A stretch of 37,492 bases of DNA from an uncultured Selenomonadaceae bacterium (GTDB taxonomy: Bacteria > Bacillota > Negativicutes > Selenomonadales > Selenomonadaceae), in the NCBI GenBank assembly GCA_905236285.1, contig CAJOPN010000112.1, positions 1 through 37,492 of the forward strand. The letters run 5' to 3'. Positions within the stretch are counted from its first letter, which is position 1. The number at the start of each line of letters is the position of its first letter. Below the pieces are notes generated by a model that searched no databases, was not told where the DNA came from, and saw only the letters and a program-made list of their open reading frames with translations. This document shows positions 24,590-33,345 of the stretch, piece by piece. The position numbers and the translations under genes were made by a program.

Positions 24590-26131
24590 ATGAAACGATT
24601 TTTGAATGGGATTTTTGCATTTGTATTGATTTTTGCATTTGCATTGATTCCGAAAATTGAGGCGGCTGAAATTGTAATTTTTCATACGAATGACATGCAC
24701 GCACGAGTAAGCCCCGAAGACGATAACGGACAGACGATAGGACTTGCCGAATTTTCCGCAGCAGTCAAAGCTGAAAAAATTAAAAATCCGAATACTTTAT
24801 GGCTTGACGGTGGAGACACTCTTCACGGCATGCCGAACATAAATATCAGCAAAGGCGAAAATATGGTTGAGCTTCTCAACGAAACACCTCTCAATGCAAC
24901 TGTGCCCGGCAATCACGATTACAATTACGGTGCGGCACGTCTGATTGAACTTTCAAAAAAACTTAATGCCACAGTTTTAAGTGCGAATACAATTTATAAA
25001 AATACAAAGAAAAATGTTTTTAAACCGTATAAAATTTTTAAATTGACAAGTGGAATCAAAGTCGGAGTATTCGGTTTGACAACTCCCGAAACCGCTTACA
25101 AATCCAGTCCAAAAAATGTTGCAAGCGTTGAATTTTTAAATCCGATTGAGCAATCTGAAATTATGATTAAAAAACTTCGTAAAAAATGCGACGTTTTAAT
25201 TTGCGTCATGCATATGGGACTTGATAAAAGTTCTGAATTTACGAGTGAAAGAATTGCAAAAGAAACGTCGGGAATTGATTTAATCGTTGATGCTCATTCT
25301 CATACAGCTTTGGAAAACGGTTTGAAAGTCGGCAATACTTTGATTGTTCAAACAGGCTGGCACGGTTACAGACTCGGCGAGGTCAAAATCGATGTCGACA
25401 ATCACAAAATTAATTCGATTAATGCAAAACTTCTTGATGCCGATGATGTAAAAAATTTGGCGAATAAACCTGATGCCGCAGTTTTGAACAAATTGAAAGA
25501 AATTAATACTCGAAGTGAAAAATTTTTTAATGAAGTTGTAGCTCATTCCGACAGAAAATTATCCGGTGATCGTTTGCTCGTTCGTCGCCATGAATCTGAA
25601 CTCGGAAATTTGACTGCGGACGCTCTCAAATGGCGTACAAAATCGGATATTGCCGTAACAAACGGCGGTGATCTCAGAACTGATTTGCCTGAAGGTGACA
25701 TTACACGCAGAGATATTCTTTCAATTTTTCCGTTTGACAATTCGGTTCAAGTCGCGTTGATTAAAGGAAAAACCGTTCACGAAATGTTGGAGCACTCAGT
25801 TTTTGCTTATCCTGAATCTTTCGGCGGCTTTTTGAATGTAAGCGGTTTAACTTTCAGTTTCGATCCGACTAAACCGATCGGTCAAAGAGTTTCTGAAATT
25901 TATGTCGGTGACGAATTGCTCGACGAAAATAAAACTTATTCAATTGCGGCGGCTGATTTTACGCTCAGCGGCGGTGATGATTATTCGATGTTTAAAAATG
26001 CAAAAATTATTTCAAATTATGAAAATGTCGAAGATATTTTAATTGAATATATGAATCAAGTCGGAATGAAAGGATATGAAACCGGCAGAATTACAGTTTT
26101 GAATGATGTTGTGGAAAATGAGGCAGCTTGA
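24590..26131 (+). CDS. Exported 5'-nucleotidase / UshA-like metallophosphatase
   Basis: A 513-aa protein with a signal peptide (hydrophobic core at residues 5-20, likely cut near KIEA-AEIV). The calcineurin-like metal site is complete: HTNDMHAR at 32-39, DGGDTLHG, GNHDYNYG, VMHMG and DAHSHT. The C-terminal 5'-nucleotidase domain has ELGNLTADALKWR and VTNGGDLR, then a YPESFGGFLNVSG substrate loop. It would hydrolyse nucleotides or UDP-sugars outside the cytoplasm, supporting nucleoside salvage. I see no sorting motif at the C-terminus. The ATG at 24590 is chosen because GGAGATGATCT lies just before it; an ATG at 24572 would place the signal peptide six residues deeper. It starts just after queH and ends one base from the convergent ABC gene. 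Confidence 0.9.
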   Translation: MKRFLNGIFAFVLIFAFALIPKIEAAEIVIFHTNDMHARVSPEDDNGQTIGLAEFSAAVKAEKIKNPNTLWLDGGDTLHGMPNINISKGENMVELLNETPLNATVPGNHDYNYGAARLIELSKKLNATVLSANTIYKNTKKNVFKPYKIFKLTSGIKVGVFGLTTPETAYKSSPKNVASVEFLNPIEQSEIMIKKLRKKCDVLICVMHMGLDKSSEFTSERIAKETSGIDLIVDAHSHTALENGLKVGNTLIVQTGWHGYRLGEVKIDVDNHKINSINAKLLDADDVKNLANKPDAAVLNKLKEINTRSEKFFNEVVAHSDRKLSGDRLLVRRHESELGNLTADALKWRTKSDIAVTNGGDLRTDLPEGDITRRDILSIFPFDNSVQVALIKGKTVHEMLEHSVFAYPESFGGFLNVSGLTFSFDPTKPIGQRVSEIYVGDELLDENKTYSIAAADFTLSGGDDYSMFKNAKIISNYENVEDILIEYMNQVGMKGYETGRITVLNDVVENEAA

Positions 26132-26132
26132 T

Positions 26133-26924
26133 TTATTTTGATTCGGAATTAATTTTCAAAGGCATTATTATTGAATCGCCTTTTGAATTTTTAAAAATAT
26201 CCGCATCAACTCCAAAAGCATTTTTCACAAGTTCGGGAGTCAAAATTTTTTTCGGATCGCCGCTTTTAAAAATTTCTTGATTTTTTATTACGATCAAATC
26301 ATCTGTAAAAATTTTTGCGTGATTTAAATCGTGAAGTACCATTATTATTGACATTCCATATTTTTTATTGACTTCAGAAATAATTTCCATTACCTCAAGC
26401 TGATGTTTTATATCAAGATAAGTCGTCGGTTCATCAAGCAAAAGAATTTTCGGACGTTGAGCAAGAGTCATTGAAAGCCATGCTCTTTGACGTTCACCGC
26501 CTGACAAAGTTGAAACTTGACGCTCTGAAAAATTCGTAAGCTGTGTAACTTTCAATGCCCATTCGATTGCTTCGCGATCTTCTTTCGGATTGCTGCCGCC
26601 GAATAATTTTCTGTACGGGAATCGACCGTAAGATGTCAACTGCCTGACGGTCGTATCAATCGGCGCATCTCTTTCCTGAGGAAGTATCGCCATTATTTTT
26701 GCCAATTCATTACGTGAAAAATTTTTAATATTTTCATCGTCGATTAAAACATTGCCGGTGAATTTTTTATTGAGCAGACATAAAATTTTTAACAGCGTCG
26801 ATTTCCCCGCTCCGTTTGAGCCGATTATTCCCGTGCGTTTTCCTTCCGAAAATTTATAATTTATATTTTTTAAAATTATTTTGCCGTCAATTTCATAAAA
26901 AATATTTTCAGTCGAAAGTTTCAA
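26133..26924 (-). CDS. ABC transporter ATPase, FecE/FhuC/BtuD type
   Basis: A 263-aa nucleotide-binding subunit of the iron-chelate/cobalamin/heme uptake group. Walker A GSNGAGKST is at 35-43, the Q-loop in ILPQERDAPI near 80-89, signature LSGGERQR at 140-147, Walker B LLLDEPTTYLD at 161-171, and the H-loop HDLNH near 198. The SYGRFPYRKLF stretch is typical of siderophore and B12 importers. No permease or binding protein is beside it, so its partners lie elsewhere or it is shared among importers. The start is TTG after GAGGTG. It converges on the nucleotidase with a one-base gap and diverges from yitT. No Fur box is visible upstream. Confidence 0.9.
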   Translation of the reverse strand: MKLSTENIFYEIDGKIILKNINYKFSEGKRTGIIGSNGAGKSTLLKILCLLNKKFTGNVLIDDENIKNFSRNELAKIMAILPQERDAPIDTTVRQLTSYGRFPYRKLFGGSNPKEDREAIEWALKVTQLTNFSERQVSTLSGGERQRAWLSMTLAQRPKILLLDEPTTYLDIKHQLEVMEIISEVNKKYGMSIIMVLHDLNHAKIFTDDLIVIKNQEIFKSGDPKKILTPELVKNAFGVDADIFKNSKGDSIIMPLKINSESK

Positions 26925-26966
26925 ATCTTTTCACCTCAAAAATTTTTTTCAAAAGATTTTTTTAAA

Positions 26967-26998
26967 TATATTGTATCAATCAAAATTATATTGTATCA
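26967..26998. repeat. Pair of 12-bp direct repeats between the ABC ATPase and yitT
   Basis: TATATTGTATCA occurs at 26967-26978 and exactly again at 26987-26998, a 20-bp period. On the minus strand each copy contains TGATACAAT, an extended -10 sequence for the ABC gene. On the plus strand TTGTAT (26971-26976) and TATCAT (26994-26999) are spaced 17 bp and could be the yitT promoter. The repeats may therefore be tandem promoters, an operator, or both. Confidence 0.6.
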
Positions 26999-27033
26999 TA
27001 AAAATAAAAATTTTTTTGAAAGGATGAATTCCG

Positions 27034-27951
27034 TTGGACGAACAATCAAATCAAGAAAAATCTTCAAATAAAGTAATGCATAACGCAACAAAAATAAGAC
27101 ACGGCAAAACTGTAATGTCTTATGTAAAAAAATATTTTCAAATTTGTATCGGTGCAATTATCGCGGCAGTCGGTCTTGAAATGTTTTTGATTCCGAACAG
27201 CGTCATTGACGGCGGTGTTGTCGGTCTCGCAATTATGGCTGCTCATTTAAGTGGGATGCCTTTCGGACTTTTTTTAATTGTAATTAATATTCCGTTTCTC
27301 TATCTCGGTTACAAACAAATCGGAAAAAGTTTTGCAATTTCAACTATTATTGCAGTTTGCTTTCTTTCATTCTGGTCAGAAATTTTTGAGCCGATTGAAA
27401 AGGTCACGGGCGATCCGTTTCTTGCGGCGATTTTCGGAGGAATTATTGACGGTTTGGGAGTAGGTTTAATTATGAGAGCCGGCGGCAGTTTGGACGGAAC
27501 AGAAATTGTTGCAATCATCGCCGATAAAAGATCAGTTTTCAGTGTCGGAGAAGTCGTCATGTTCATAAATCTTTTTATTCTCAGCGGTGCAGGTTTGGTT
27601 TTCGGCTGGGATAAAGCAATGTATTCTTTGTTTGCGTATTATGTAATTGCAAAAATGATTGACGTAACAATTAAAGGTCTGGACGAATCTTACGGAGTTA
27701 TGATTGTGACGAATGAACCTGAAGAATTGACGACAGCATTAAATGACAGATTGGGACGCGGCGTTACTCTTCTTTACGGTGAAGGCGGTTACACTCATCA
27801 GCAGAAAAAAGTTTTGTATTGCGTCGTTACGAGATTGGAAGTCGACAAATTAAAAGAAATAGTTCACGATAAAGACGAAAATGCTTTTGTAACGATTAAT
27901 GTCGTCCATGATATTGTCGGCGGTCGTTTCAAGAAAAAATCTATTCATTGA
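27034..27951 (+). CDS. YitT family membrane protein (DUF161 + DUF2179)
   Basis: A 305-aa protein. About five or six membrane segments fall between residues 35 and 210, with the family glycines in SVIDGGVVGLA (57-67) and MRAGGSLDGTEIVA (147-160). The soluble C-terminal DUF2179 domain covers about 220-295 (SYGVMIVTNEPEELT, RGVTLLYGEGGY). YitT proteins are common in Firmicutes and act in the cytoplasmic membrane; their transport or signalling role is not settled. The start is TTG, eight bases after AAAGGATG. The downstream fliB begins 21 bases after the stop, so they are probably one transcript. Confidence 0.88.
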   Translation: MDEQSNQEKSSNKVMHNATKIRHGKTVMSYVKKYFQICIGAIIAAVGLEMFLIPNSVIDGGVVGLAIMAAHLSGMPFGLFLIVINIPFLYLGYKQIGKSFAISTIIAVCFLSFWSEIFEPIEKVTGDPFLAAIFGGIIDGLGVGLIMRAGGSLDGTEIVAIIADKRSVFSVGEVVMFINLFILSGAGLVFGWDKAMYSLFAYYVIAKMIDVTIKGLDESYGVMIVTNEPEELTTALNDRLGRGVTLLYGEGGYTHQQKKVLYCVVTRLEVDKLKEIVHDKDENAFVTINVVHDIVGGRFKKKSIH

Positions 27952-27972
27952 TAAGTGAGGAAAAAATTTTTT

Positions 27973-29229
27973 ATGGAAAAAACATTTGTATATTTTCAAC
28001 CTGAATATGTAAATAAATTCAAATGTGACGGTCAAAAATGCAAAGCTCATTGCTGCAAATATTGGGGCATTGATATTGATAAACAAACTTACAGAAAATA
28101 TAATTCAATCAAGCCTAAAACTAAAGCTCGTGAAATTGTTGACAAAATTGAAAAGAATCAAGAACGTAATATGTATTTCGTGAAGATGAATAAAAAAAAT
28201 TATTTTTGTCCGTTTCTTAATGATGAAAATTTATGTTACATTCAAAAAAATTATGGTGCGGATTATTTATCAAATACTTGTATGACATATCCGCGAAAAA
28301 CTTACAGAATCGGCGATTTTTATGAAATGACTTTAGTTTTGAGTTGTCCTGTTGCCGCTGAATTGATTTTAAATCAAAAAGAACCGATGAGCTTTGAACA
28401 AACTCAAGTTTCGGGAGGAATTTATTTCAAAAATTGTCGAGATACTTTAAAAATACATAATATTCCAGAAGAGATCATTAAAAATTTTGTTCATATTCAA
28501 TATGCCGTTATATCAATTTTACAGGAAAGAAGATTTACAATAGATCAGCGTTTGATAATCGCAGGATATTATTTTGAACAACTCGACGAAATAATTAATG
28601 CAAAAAAATTTAATGAAATTGAAACTTTGGCGATGATATTCACGTCCGAAGAATTTTTGAACGAACAAGCTCCGATTTTGATAAAGAGTATTGAGTTTAA
28701 TGTCAGAGATTATATGAAAATCATGTTTGAATTTTTCGGAGCACTTTACGGCGAGAATGATGATGCAAAATTGGAGGCTCAAAAATATTTGGTTTTTGTT
28801 GTAAATATGCTTGAGATAAAAATGGCTGCTGACGGCACGGCATCGATTACGGAACTTGTCGAAAGTTACAAAAAAAATTTAAAAGACGGAAAAAATTTTT
28901 TGGAGCAATACAGTTACATCTTTGAAAATTATTTGGTACAGGAATTTTTTTCATGTCTCTATCCTTTCGTAATAAAAGGTTCAGCAACTTTAAATTACGG
29001 TTTATTTATAGCGACGTATAAAATTTTGGAATTGATGGCAATGTCAATGGCAGTAGTGATGAAACATCACAATAAAGATCAATCGGTAGATGAGAAAAAA
29101 ATTATTTATTTGATAAGCTGGTTCATTCAAAAATTGGATCACAGCAAAGATTATATTGACCCGATTACAAAAGATTTAGAAGAAAAAAGCGATATGACAC
29201 AAATTATGAGAAGTCTTCTTCAAGGCTGA
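27973..29229 (+). CDS. fliB: Flagellin lysine-N-methylase (FliB-like)
   Basis: A 418-aa protein. The N-terminal cysteine cluster C18-x4-C23-x3-C27-C28 in KCDGQKCKAHCCKYWG, then FCPFLNDENLCYIQ, SNTCMTYPR and VLSCPVAAEL, matches the cysteine-rich head shared by FliB and YkgJ-type proteins. The remaining 280 residues are helical, as in FliB. FliB methylates surface lysines of flagellin before or during export in Salmonella and related systems. The partial flagellin gene at the left window edge shows the host is probably flagellate, although the two genes are 28 kb apart. The ATG at 27973 follows GTGAGGA by 11 bases; an in-frame GTG at 27955 is part of that site. Alternative: another cysteine-cluster protein of the same fold. 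Confidence 0.8.
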   Translation: MEKTFVYFQPEYVNKFKCDGQKCKAHCCKYWGIDIDKQTYRKYNSIKPKTKAREIVDKIEKNQERNMYFVKMNKKNYFCPFLNDENLCYIQKNYGADYLSNTCMTYPRKTYRIGDFYEMTLVLSCPVAAELILNQKEPMSFEQTQVSGGIYFKNCRDTLKIHNIPEEIIKNFVHIQYAVISILQERRFTIDQRLIIAGYYFEQLDEIINAKKFNEIETLAMIFTSEEFLNEQAPILIKSIEFNVRDYMKIMFEFFGALYGENDDAKLEAQKYLVFVVNMLEIKMAADGTASITELVESYKKNLKDGKNFLEQYSYIFENYLVQEFFSCLYPFVIKGSATLNYGLFIATYKILELMAMSMAVVMKHHNKDQSVDEKKIIYLISWFIQKLDHSKDYIDPITKDLEEKSDMTQIMRSLLQG

Positions 29230-29247
29230 TTTTGGCAGGTGACGTTA

Positions 29248-29841
29248 ATGAAAAATATTTTTGATATTTTTAAAAAGTTTTTGATTGTGGTTTTTATAAT
29301 TTTTTTGATGTCGAATATTTCATCTGCAGAGCCATTGAGAGTTGTTCATTTGCCGACTATCGTTGTACCGGGTCTTGAGATTGAAAGAGATATTGTCGAT
29401 CAAGTTGAAGTAAAAATATCTCGTGCTCTTTTCATTCCGGCAATCGAAAATTTTCAAGGAGTAGAATATATTCCGTCAAGTCAATCAAAAAATGCCATGA
29501 GAAACATTTTTAACAATATGCAAGGCTCAAATACAAAATCGAAACTTTTAAGATCAATGAAACCTTTGGCGCAAAATTTAAATGCCGATTTCGTTGTCTG
29601 TGCAATAATTTATCAATATGAACAAAAATATTTTGGATCGAATCTTCAAAGCGAGGCGGCAATAGATATGATAATTTTCGATAACCGTACAGATGAATTG
29701 ATAAATAAAAATGTCGAAAAAAATTATAACGATTTATATAAATCGCTCGGCACGGCTGATTCTTTGCTTATTGAATGTGTAACGAATTTGATTGATGAAT
29801 TACAAATCAAAAACCGATTGATGAATCACAATCTCAATTAA
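29248..29841 (+). CDS. Secreted or periplasmic hypothetical protein, 197 aa
   Basis: Residues 1-27 form a signal peptide (hydrophobic FLIVVFIIFLMSNIS, likely cut after SSA). The mature part begins EPLRVVHLPTIVVPG and resembles, in general layout, small periplasmic proteins that bind outer-membrane or lipoprotein partners (an alpha/beta repeat with NADFVVCAIIYQY), but I cannot name a family. No cysteine follows the signal, so it is not a lipoprotein. The ATG at 29248 is chosen because AGGTGA lies six bases before it; an in-frame GTG at 29239 is part of that site. It follows fliB by 18 bases and ends in a strong bidirectional terminator, so it closes the yitT-fliB transcript. Confidence 0.65.
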   Translation: MKNIFDIFKKFLIVVFIIFLMSNISSAEPLRVVHLPTIVVPGLEIERDIVDQVEVKISRALFIPAIENFQGVEYIPSSQSKNAMRNIFNNMQGSNTKSKLLRSMKPLAQNLNADFVVCAIIYQYEQKYFGSNLQSEAAIDMIIFDNRTDELINKNVEKNYNDLYKSLGTADSLLIECVTNLIDELQIKNRLMNHNLN

Positions 29842-29845
29842 AAAA

Positions 29846-29887
29846 ACTCACCTGAAACAAAATTAATTTTCGGTGAGTAATTTTTTT
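29846..29887. terminator. Strong bidirectional terminator
   Basis: ACTCACC (29846-29852) and GGTGAGT (29872-29878) pair perfectly, extended inside by GAAA/TTTC after one bulged base, with an A-run before and a T-run after. It ends the yitT-fliB operon on the plus strand and the pnp operon on the minus strand. Confidence 0.85.
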
Positions 29888-30269
29888 ATCTTCCGGCACT
29901 TACTCCGTCTTCAATTTTTTTTGCTAATTTTTTTGATTCGTGAGCAGCTCCATCAAGTTTCAAAAGTTCGGTTCGACAATCGCTCAAAACTTTTATTGCG
30001 TGATCGATATTTTTTATTTCCTTGAGAGCATTTTCATTGTCAACCAGACCTTTTAAAGTATTTCGACAGCTTTTCAAAAGTTTTTCTCTAAAATCTTCAC
30101 GTTTTTTATTGCGTTCTTTAAATTCTGCGGCGAGATTTTCAAGTTGTTCCATTGAATGAATTGCCGCCAGATAATCATATTTAAGTTGAGCATCAAGTCT
30201 GAGAGAATCGTCATCGGTATTTATTACTCCTCTTTCCAAAATGCCTTTGAATCTGTCTAATGTTGCCAT
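29886..30269 (-). CDS. Coiled-coil hypothetical protein, 127 aa, downstream of pnp
   Basis: The sequence is almost wholly helical and charged, for example AIHSMEQLENLAAEFKERNK, then a heptad-like KEIKNIDHAIKVLSDCRTEL. No signal, membrane segment or known motif is seen, so it is a cytosolic coiled-coil protein of unknown role. The ATG has GGAG upstream. It starts 30 bases after pnp on the same strand with no terminator between, so it is co-transcribed with pnp. A link to RNA turnover is suggested only by position. Confidence 0.65.
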   Translation of the reverse strand: MATLDRFKGILERGVINTDDDSLRLDAQLKYDYLAAIHSMEQLENLAAEFKERNKKREDFREKLLKSCRNTLKGLVDNENALKEIKNIDHAIKVLSDCRTELLKLDGAAHESKKLAKKIEDGVSAGR

Positions 30270-30299
30270 TTAAATTATCAACTCCTGTCTTAATTTAAA

Positions 30300-32570
30300 T
30301 TAATCGTCTCTGCGTCTGCGTCTGTCATTTCTTGAATCTCTTGAATTTGTACGCGAACCGAAACCTCTCAAATTTGCAAATGAATCATTGCCGCGAGAAT
30401 TTGGACGACCCGAATTTTTGGAATCGGAACGACCTTTTGAATCGGAGCGTGAATCACTTCGATTGCCGCCAGAATTTTGACGAAGATTTTTTGAATTTGG
30501 ATCGAGTACCGCGCTGTGACTTACGTTAATTTTTCCGCGTTCATCTATTTCAATAACTTTAACCGTGAGTTTATCGCCAACTTTAACTGCATCTTCAACT
30601 TTTTCAACTCGTTTGTTTGAAAGCTGAGAAATATGACACATTCCCTCACGTCCCGGCAAAATTTCCAAAAATGCACCGAAACTTGCAAGACGTGTAACCG
30701 TTCCTTCAAAAATTTCTCCAACTTTAACCTCACGAACAATATCTTCAATCATCTTGATTGCTTTGTCAATTCCTTCAACATTCGGCGAAGTGACAAAAAT
30801 ATTTCCGTCGTCATTAATGTCAATGGTGACTCCTGTTTCTTCAATAATTTTGTTGACCATCTTTCCGGCAGGTCCGATAACTTCACGAATTTTATCAACA
30901 TCAATTTTCATTCGTTTGACTCTCGGAGCATAAGGAGAAAGATCGGCAGCAGGTTCACTTATCACTTCAAGCATTTTTCCAAGAATAAATGAACGTCCAC
31001 GCTTTGCCTGAGCGAGTGCATCAGCCAAAATTTCGCGATTTATTCCGGCAACTTTTATATCCATTTGAATGGCGGTAACTCCTTCAGTCGTGCCCGCAAC
31101 TTTAAAATCCATGTCGCCGAGTGCGTCTTCCATTCCTTGAATGTCAGTCAAAATTGTATGAGCGTCGCCGTCCTTAACAAGTCCCATTGCAACTCCGCTG
31201 ACAGGTCTTTTTATTTTTACGCCTGCATTCATCAAACTCAAAGTTGAACCGCAGACGCTTCCCATTGAACTTGAGCCGTTGCTTTCCAAAACTTCCGAGA
31301 CCAATCTGATTGTGTAAGGAAAATCTTCAATAGACGGAATGACAGGAATCAATGCACGTTCAGCCAATGCACCGTGACCGATTTCGCGGCGACCAGGACT
31401 GCGTGAAGGTCTTGCCTCACCGACTGAATATCCCGGAAAATTATATTGATGTAAATAATGTTTCGTGTATTCGGGTTCAAGTCCGTCAATGATTTGTTCA
31501 TCACCGATTGCGCCGAGAGTCGTGAGAGTCAAAACTTGTGTCTGACCTCTCGTAAAAAGTCCGCTGCCGTGAGTTCTTGCAAATAATCCGACTTCGCAAC
31601 TTATCGGACGAACTTCATCGAGTGCTCGACCATCCGGACGAATTTTTTCATGCGTTATCATTTTGCGAACGAGTTCCTTAGTCAATTTATATAAAATTGT
31701 TCCGATTTCTTTTTCATGTTCGGGATAAATTTCGGCGAAGTGTTCATTGACTTCCTTTGAAACTTCATCAAGTGCCGCCTCTCTTGCAAGTTTATCTGGA
31801 TTTCTCATTGCGACATTTATTTTTTCTGCGGCATATTCTTTGACGACTGCCGAAATTTCTTCATCGGGCAATGACAAAGGATAATCTTTTTTTTCTTTTC
31901 CGCAAGCCGCAATCAATTCATCTTGAAAATCAACGAGTTTTTTAATTTCTTCATGTCCGAATAAAATTGCATCCAAAATAATTTCTTCAGGTAATTCTTG
32001 AGCACCTGCTTCAACCATCATAACCGCATCGCGTGAACCGGCTACCATTAAATCAAGTGTCGATTTTTCGGATTGCTCGACTGTCGGATTAATTATAAAT
32101 TCGTCATCAATTCTGCCGACTCTCACTCCCGCAATAGGTCCGTTCCAAGGAATATCCGAAATTCCGAGCGCACAACTTGCTCCAATCATTGCAGCGACTT
32201 CCGGCGGATTGTCTTGATCAAAACATAATACAGTCGCCGTCACTTGAACGTCATTTCTGAAACCGTCGGGAAATAACGGACGAATCGGACGATCGACCAG
32301 ACGACTTTTTAAAATTGCCGATTGAGACGGACGACCTTCACGTTTTATAAATCCTCCGGGAATTTTTCCTGCCGAATACATTTTTTCTTCATAGTCAACG
32401 GTGAGCGGAAAAAAATCTACTCCTTCACGCGGTTCAGCTGATGATGCAACTGCAACCAAAACTGCAGTATCACCATAGCGAACCAAGACGGCACCGTTTG
32501 CTTGTTTCGCCATCTTGCCGTTCTCGACAATCAATTTTCTTCCGCCGAGATCTGTTTCAAAAATTTGCAT
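30300..32570 (-). CDS. pnp: Polynucleotide phosphorylase (PNPase)
   Basis: A 756-aa phosphorolytic 3'-5' exoribonuclease, active as a trimer and part of RNA-degrading complexes. In order: first RNase PH domain (ending near 225), helical linker, second RNase PH domain with [10 protein letters not shown] and [22 protein letters not shown] domain with [15 protein letters not shown] near 565-580, and S1 domain with [15 protein letters not shown] near 630-645. From residue 690 there is a 67-residue tail of Ser, Arg, Asp, Asn and Gly repeats ([15 protein letters not shown]) ending in a run of arginines, probably disordered and RNA-binding. GGAGG precedes the ATG. rpsO is not upstream; the next gene is the divergent purine operon. 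Confidence 0.97.
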   Translation of the reverse strand: MQIFETDLGGRKLIVENGKMAKQANGAVLVRYGDTAVLVAVASSAEPREGVDFFPLTVDYEEKMYSAGKIPGGFIKREGRPSQSAILKSRLVDRPIRPLFPDGFRNDVQVTATVLCFDQDNPPEVAAMIGASCALGISDIPWNGPIAGVRVGRIDDEFIINPTVEQSEKSTLDLMVAGSRDAVMMVEAGAQELPEEIILDAILFGHEEIKKLVDFQDELIAACGKEKKDYPLSLPDEEISAVVKEYAAEKINVAMRNPDKLAREAALDEVSKEVNEHFAEIYPEHEKEIGTILYKLTKELVRKMITHEKIRPDGRALDEVRPISCEVGLFARTHGSGLFTRGQTQVLTLTTLGAIGDEQIIDGLEPEYTKHYLHQYNFPGYSVGEARPSRSPGRREIGHGALAERALIPVIPSIEDFPYTIRLVSEVLESNGSSSMGSVCGSTLSLMNAGVKIKRPVSGVAMGLVKDGDAHTILTDIQGMEDALGDMDFKVAGTTEGVTAIQMDIKVAGINREILADALAQAKRGRSFILGKMLEVISEPAADLSPYAPRVKRMKIDVDKIREVIGPAGKMVNKIIEETGVTIDINDDGNIFVTSPNVEGIDKAIKMIEDIVREVKVGEIFEGTVTRLASFGAFLEILPGREGMCHISQLSNKRVEKVEDAVKVGDKLTVKVIEIDERGKINVSHSAVLDPNSKNLRQNSGGNRSDSRSDSKGRSDSKNSGRPNSRGNDSFANLRGFGSRTNSRDSRNDRRRRRDD

Positions 32571-32600
32571 TTAAATTTTTCCTCCAATATTTTCTCTCAA

Positions 32601-32629
32601 ATAATATAATCCAGTATTTGTTTCGACAA
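32601..32629 (-). promoter_or_regulatory. Promoter of pnp
   Basis: On the minus strand TTGTCG (32629-32624), 17-bp spacer, TATTAT (32606-32601). A TATATT at 15 bp is an alternative -10. It lies about 30 bases before the ATG. Confidence 0.5.
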
Positions 32630-32665
32630 AAATTTTGCACTTCCTTTGATAAATATAATTTTGAT

Positions 32666-32694
32666 TGCTTAAAATTTAATTGAGTGATATAATT
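32666..32694 (+). promoter_or_regulatory. Promoter of the purine operon
   Basis: TTGCTT (32666-32671), 17-bp spacer, TATAAT (32689-32694) in extended form TGATATAAT. The 60-base leader contains a TAATTC/GAATTA inverted repeat (32707-32712 and 32729-32734) followed by a short T-run, and GAGAGGAG as ribosome binding site. No purine riboswitch is recognisable in so short a leader. Confidence 0.6.
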
Positions 32695-32760
32695 TTTTTT
32701 AATTCGTAATTCTTAATATTGGAGTGCGGAATTATTTTTGGTTGAGAGGAGATTTTTTTA

Positions 32761-33345
32761 ATGATTAAGCGAGCATTGATAAGTGTCTCAAAAAAATACG
32801 GCGTGGTAAAATTTGCGGAATCACTCGTAAAAAGCGGAGTAGAAATCATTTCGACAGGCGGAACGATGAGAGCACTCCGTGCGGCAGGTATTCCGGTTAC
32901 TTATGTCAGCGATTTGACGGGCTTTCCGGAAATTATGGACGGAAGAGTTAAAACTTTGAATCCTGCAATTCACGGCGGAATTTTGGCAGTCAGAGACAAT
33001 CCTGAACACGTCAAGCAAATGGAAGAAAATAATATCAAGCCGATTGATATGGTCGTGGTGAATTTGTATCCGTTTAAAGAAACAGTTGCAAAACCTGACG
33101 TGACGATGGCTGAAGCGATTGAAAATATTGATATAGGCGGACCGGCAATGATTCGAGCAGCGGCGAAAAATTTTAAATTCGTGACGGTTATAACTGATCC
33201 CGATCGTTATGAAACAGTCGCCGAAATGATTGCCAAAGACGGAGATGTAAGTTATGAATTTAGATATAAACTTGCACTTGAAGCCTTCGCTCACACTACC
33301 GATTACGACGCGGCAATTACAAAGTATTTGAGTGAAAAATTATGA
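32761..33345 (+). CDS. purH: IMP cyclohydrolase, stand-alone N-terminal domain of PurH
   Basis: A 194-aa protein that matches only the IMP-cyclohydrolase half of bifunctional PurH (about 510 aa). It would close the ring of FAICAR to give IMP, the last step of purine synthesis. The MGS-like fold shows EIISTGGT near 28-35, [18 protein letters not shown] near 59-76, [10 protein letters not shown] near 97-106 and [17 protein letters not shown] near 121-137. The C-terminal AICAR-transformylase domain is absent, and the DNA after the stop encodes an unrelated small membrane protein and then an MBL hydrolase in other frames, so this is a natural short form, not a frameshift. The stop overlaps the next ATG as ATGA. 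The partner transformylase must be elsewhere. Confidence 0.9.
   Translation: MIKRALISVSKKYGVVKFAESLVKSGVEIISTGGTMRALRAAGIPVTYVSDLTGFPEIMDGRVKTLNPAIHGGILAVRDNPEHVKQMEENNIKPIDMVVVNLYPFKETVAKPDVTMAEAIENIDIGGPAMIRAAAKNFKFVTVITDPDRYETVAEMIAKDGDVSYEFRYKLALEAFAHTTDYDAAITKYLSEKL

Noticed and set aside
26925..27033. Fur box controlling the FecE-like ATPase
   Set aside because: No GATAATGATTATC-like palindrome is present; only the TATATTGTATCA repeats.
32695..32760. Purine riboswitch or PurR box ahead of the purine operon
   Set aside because: The leader is about 60 bases, too short for the aptamer, and lacks its conserved core; only a weak TAATTC/GAATTA hairpin is visible.
32821..33294. 157-codon minus-strand open frame opposite purH
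   Set aside because: It is a shadow of the conserved IMP cyclohydrolase frame, rich in His/Cys/Arg as expected from reversed codons.
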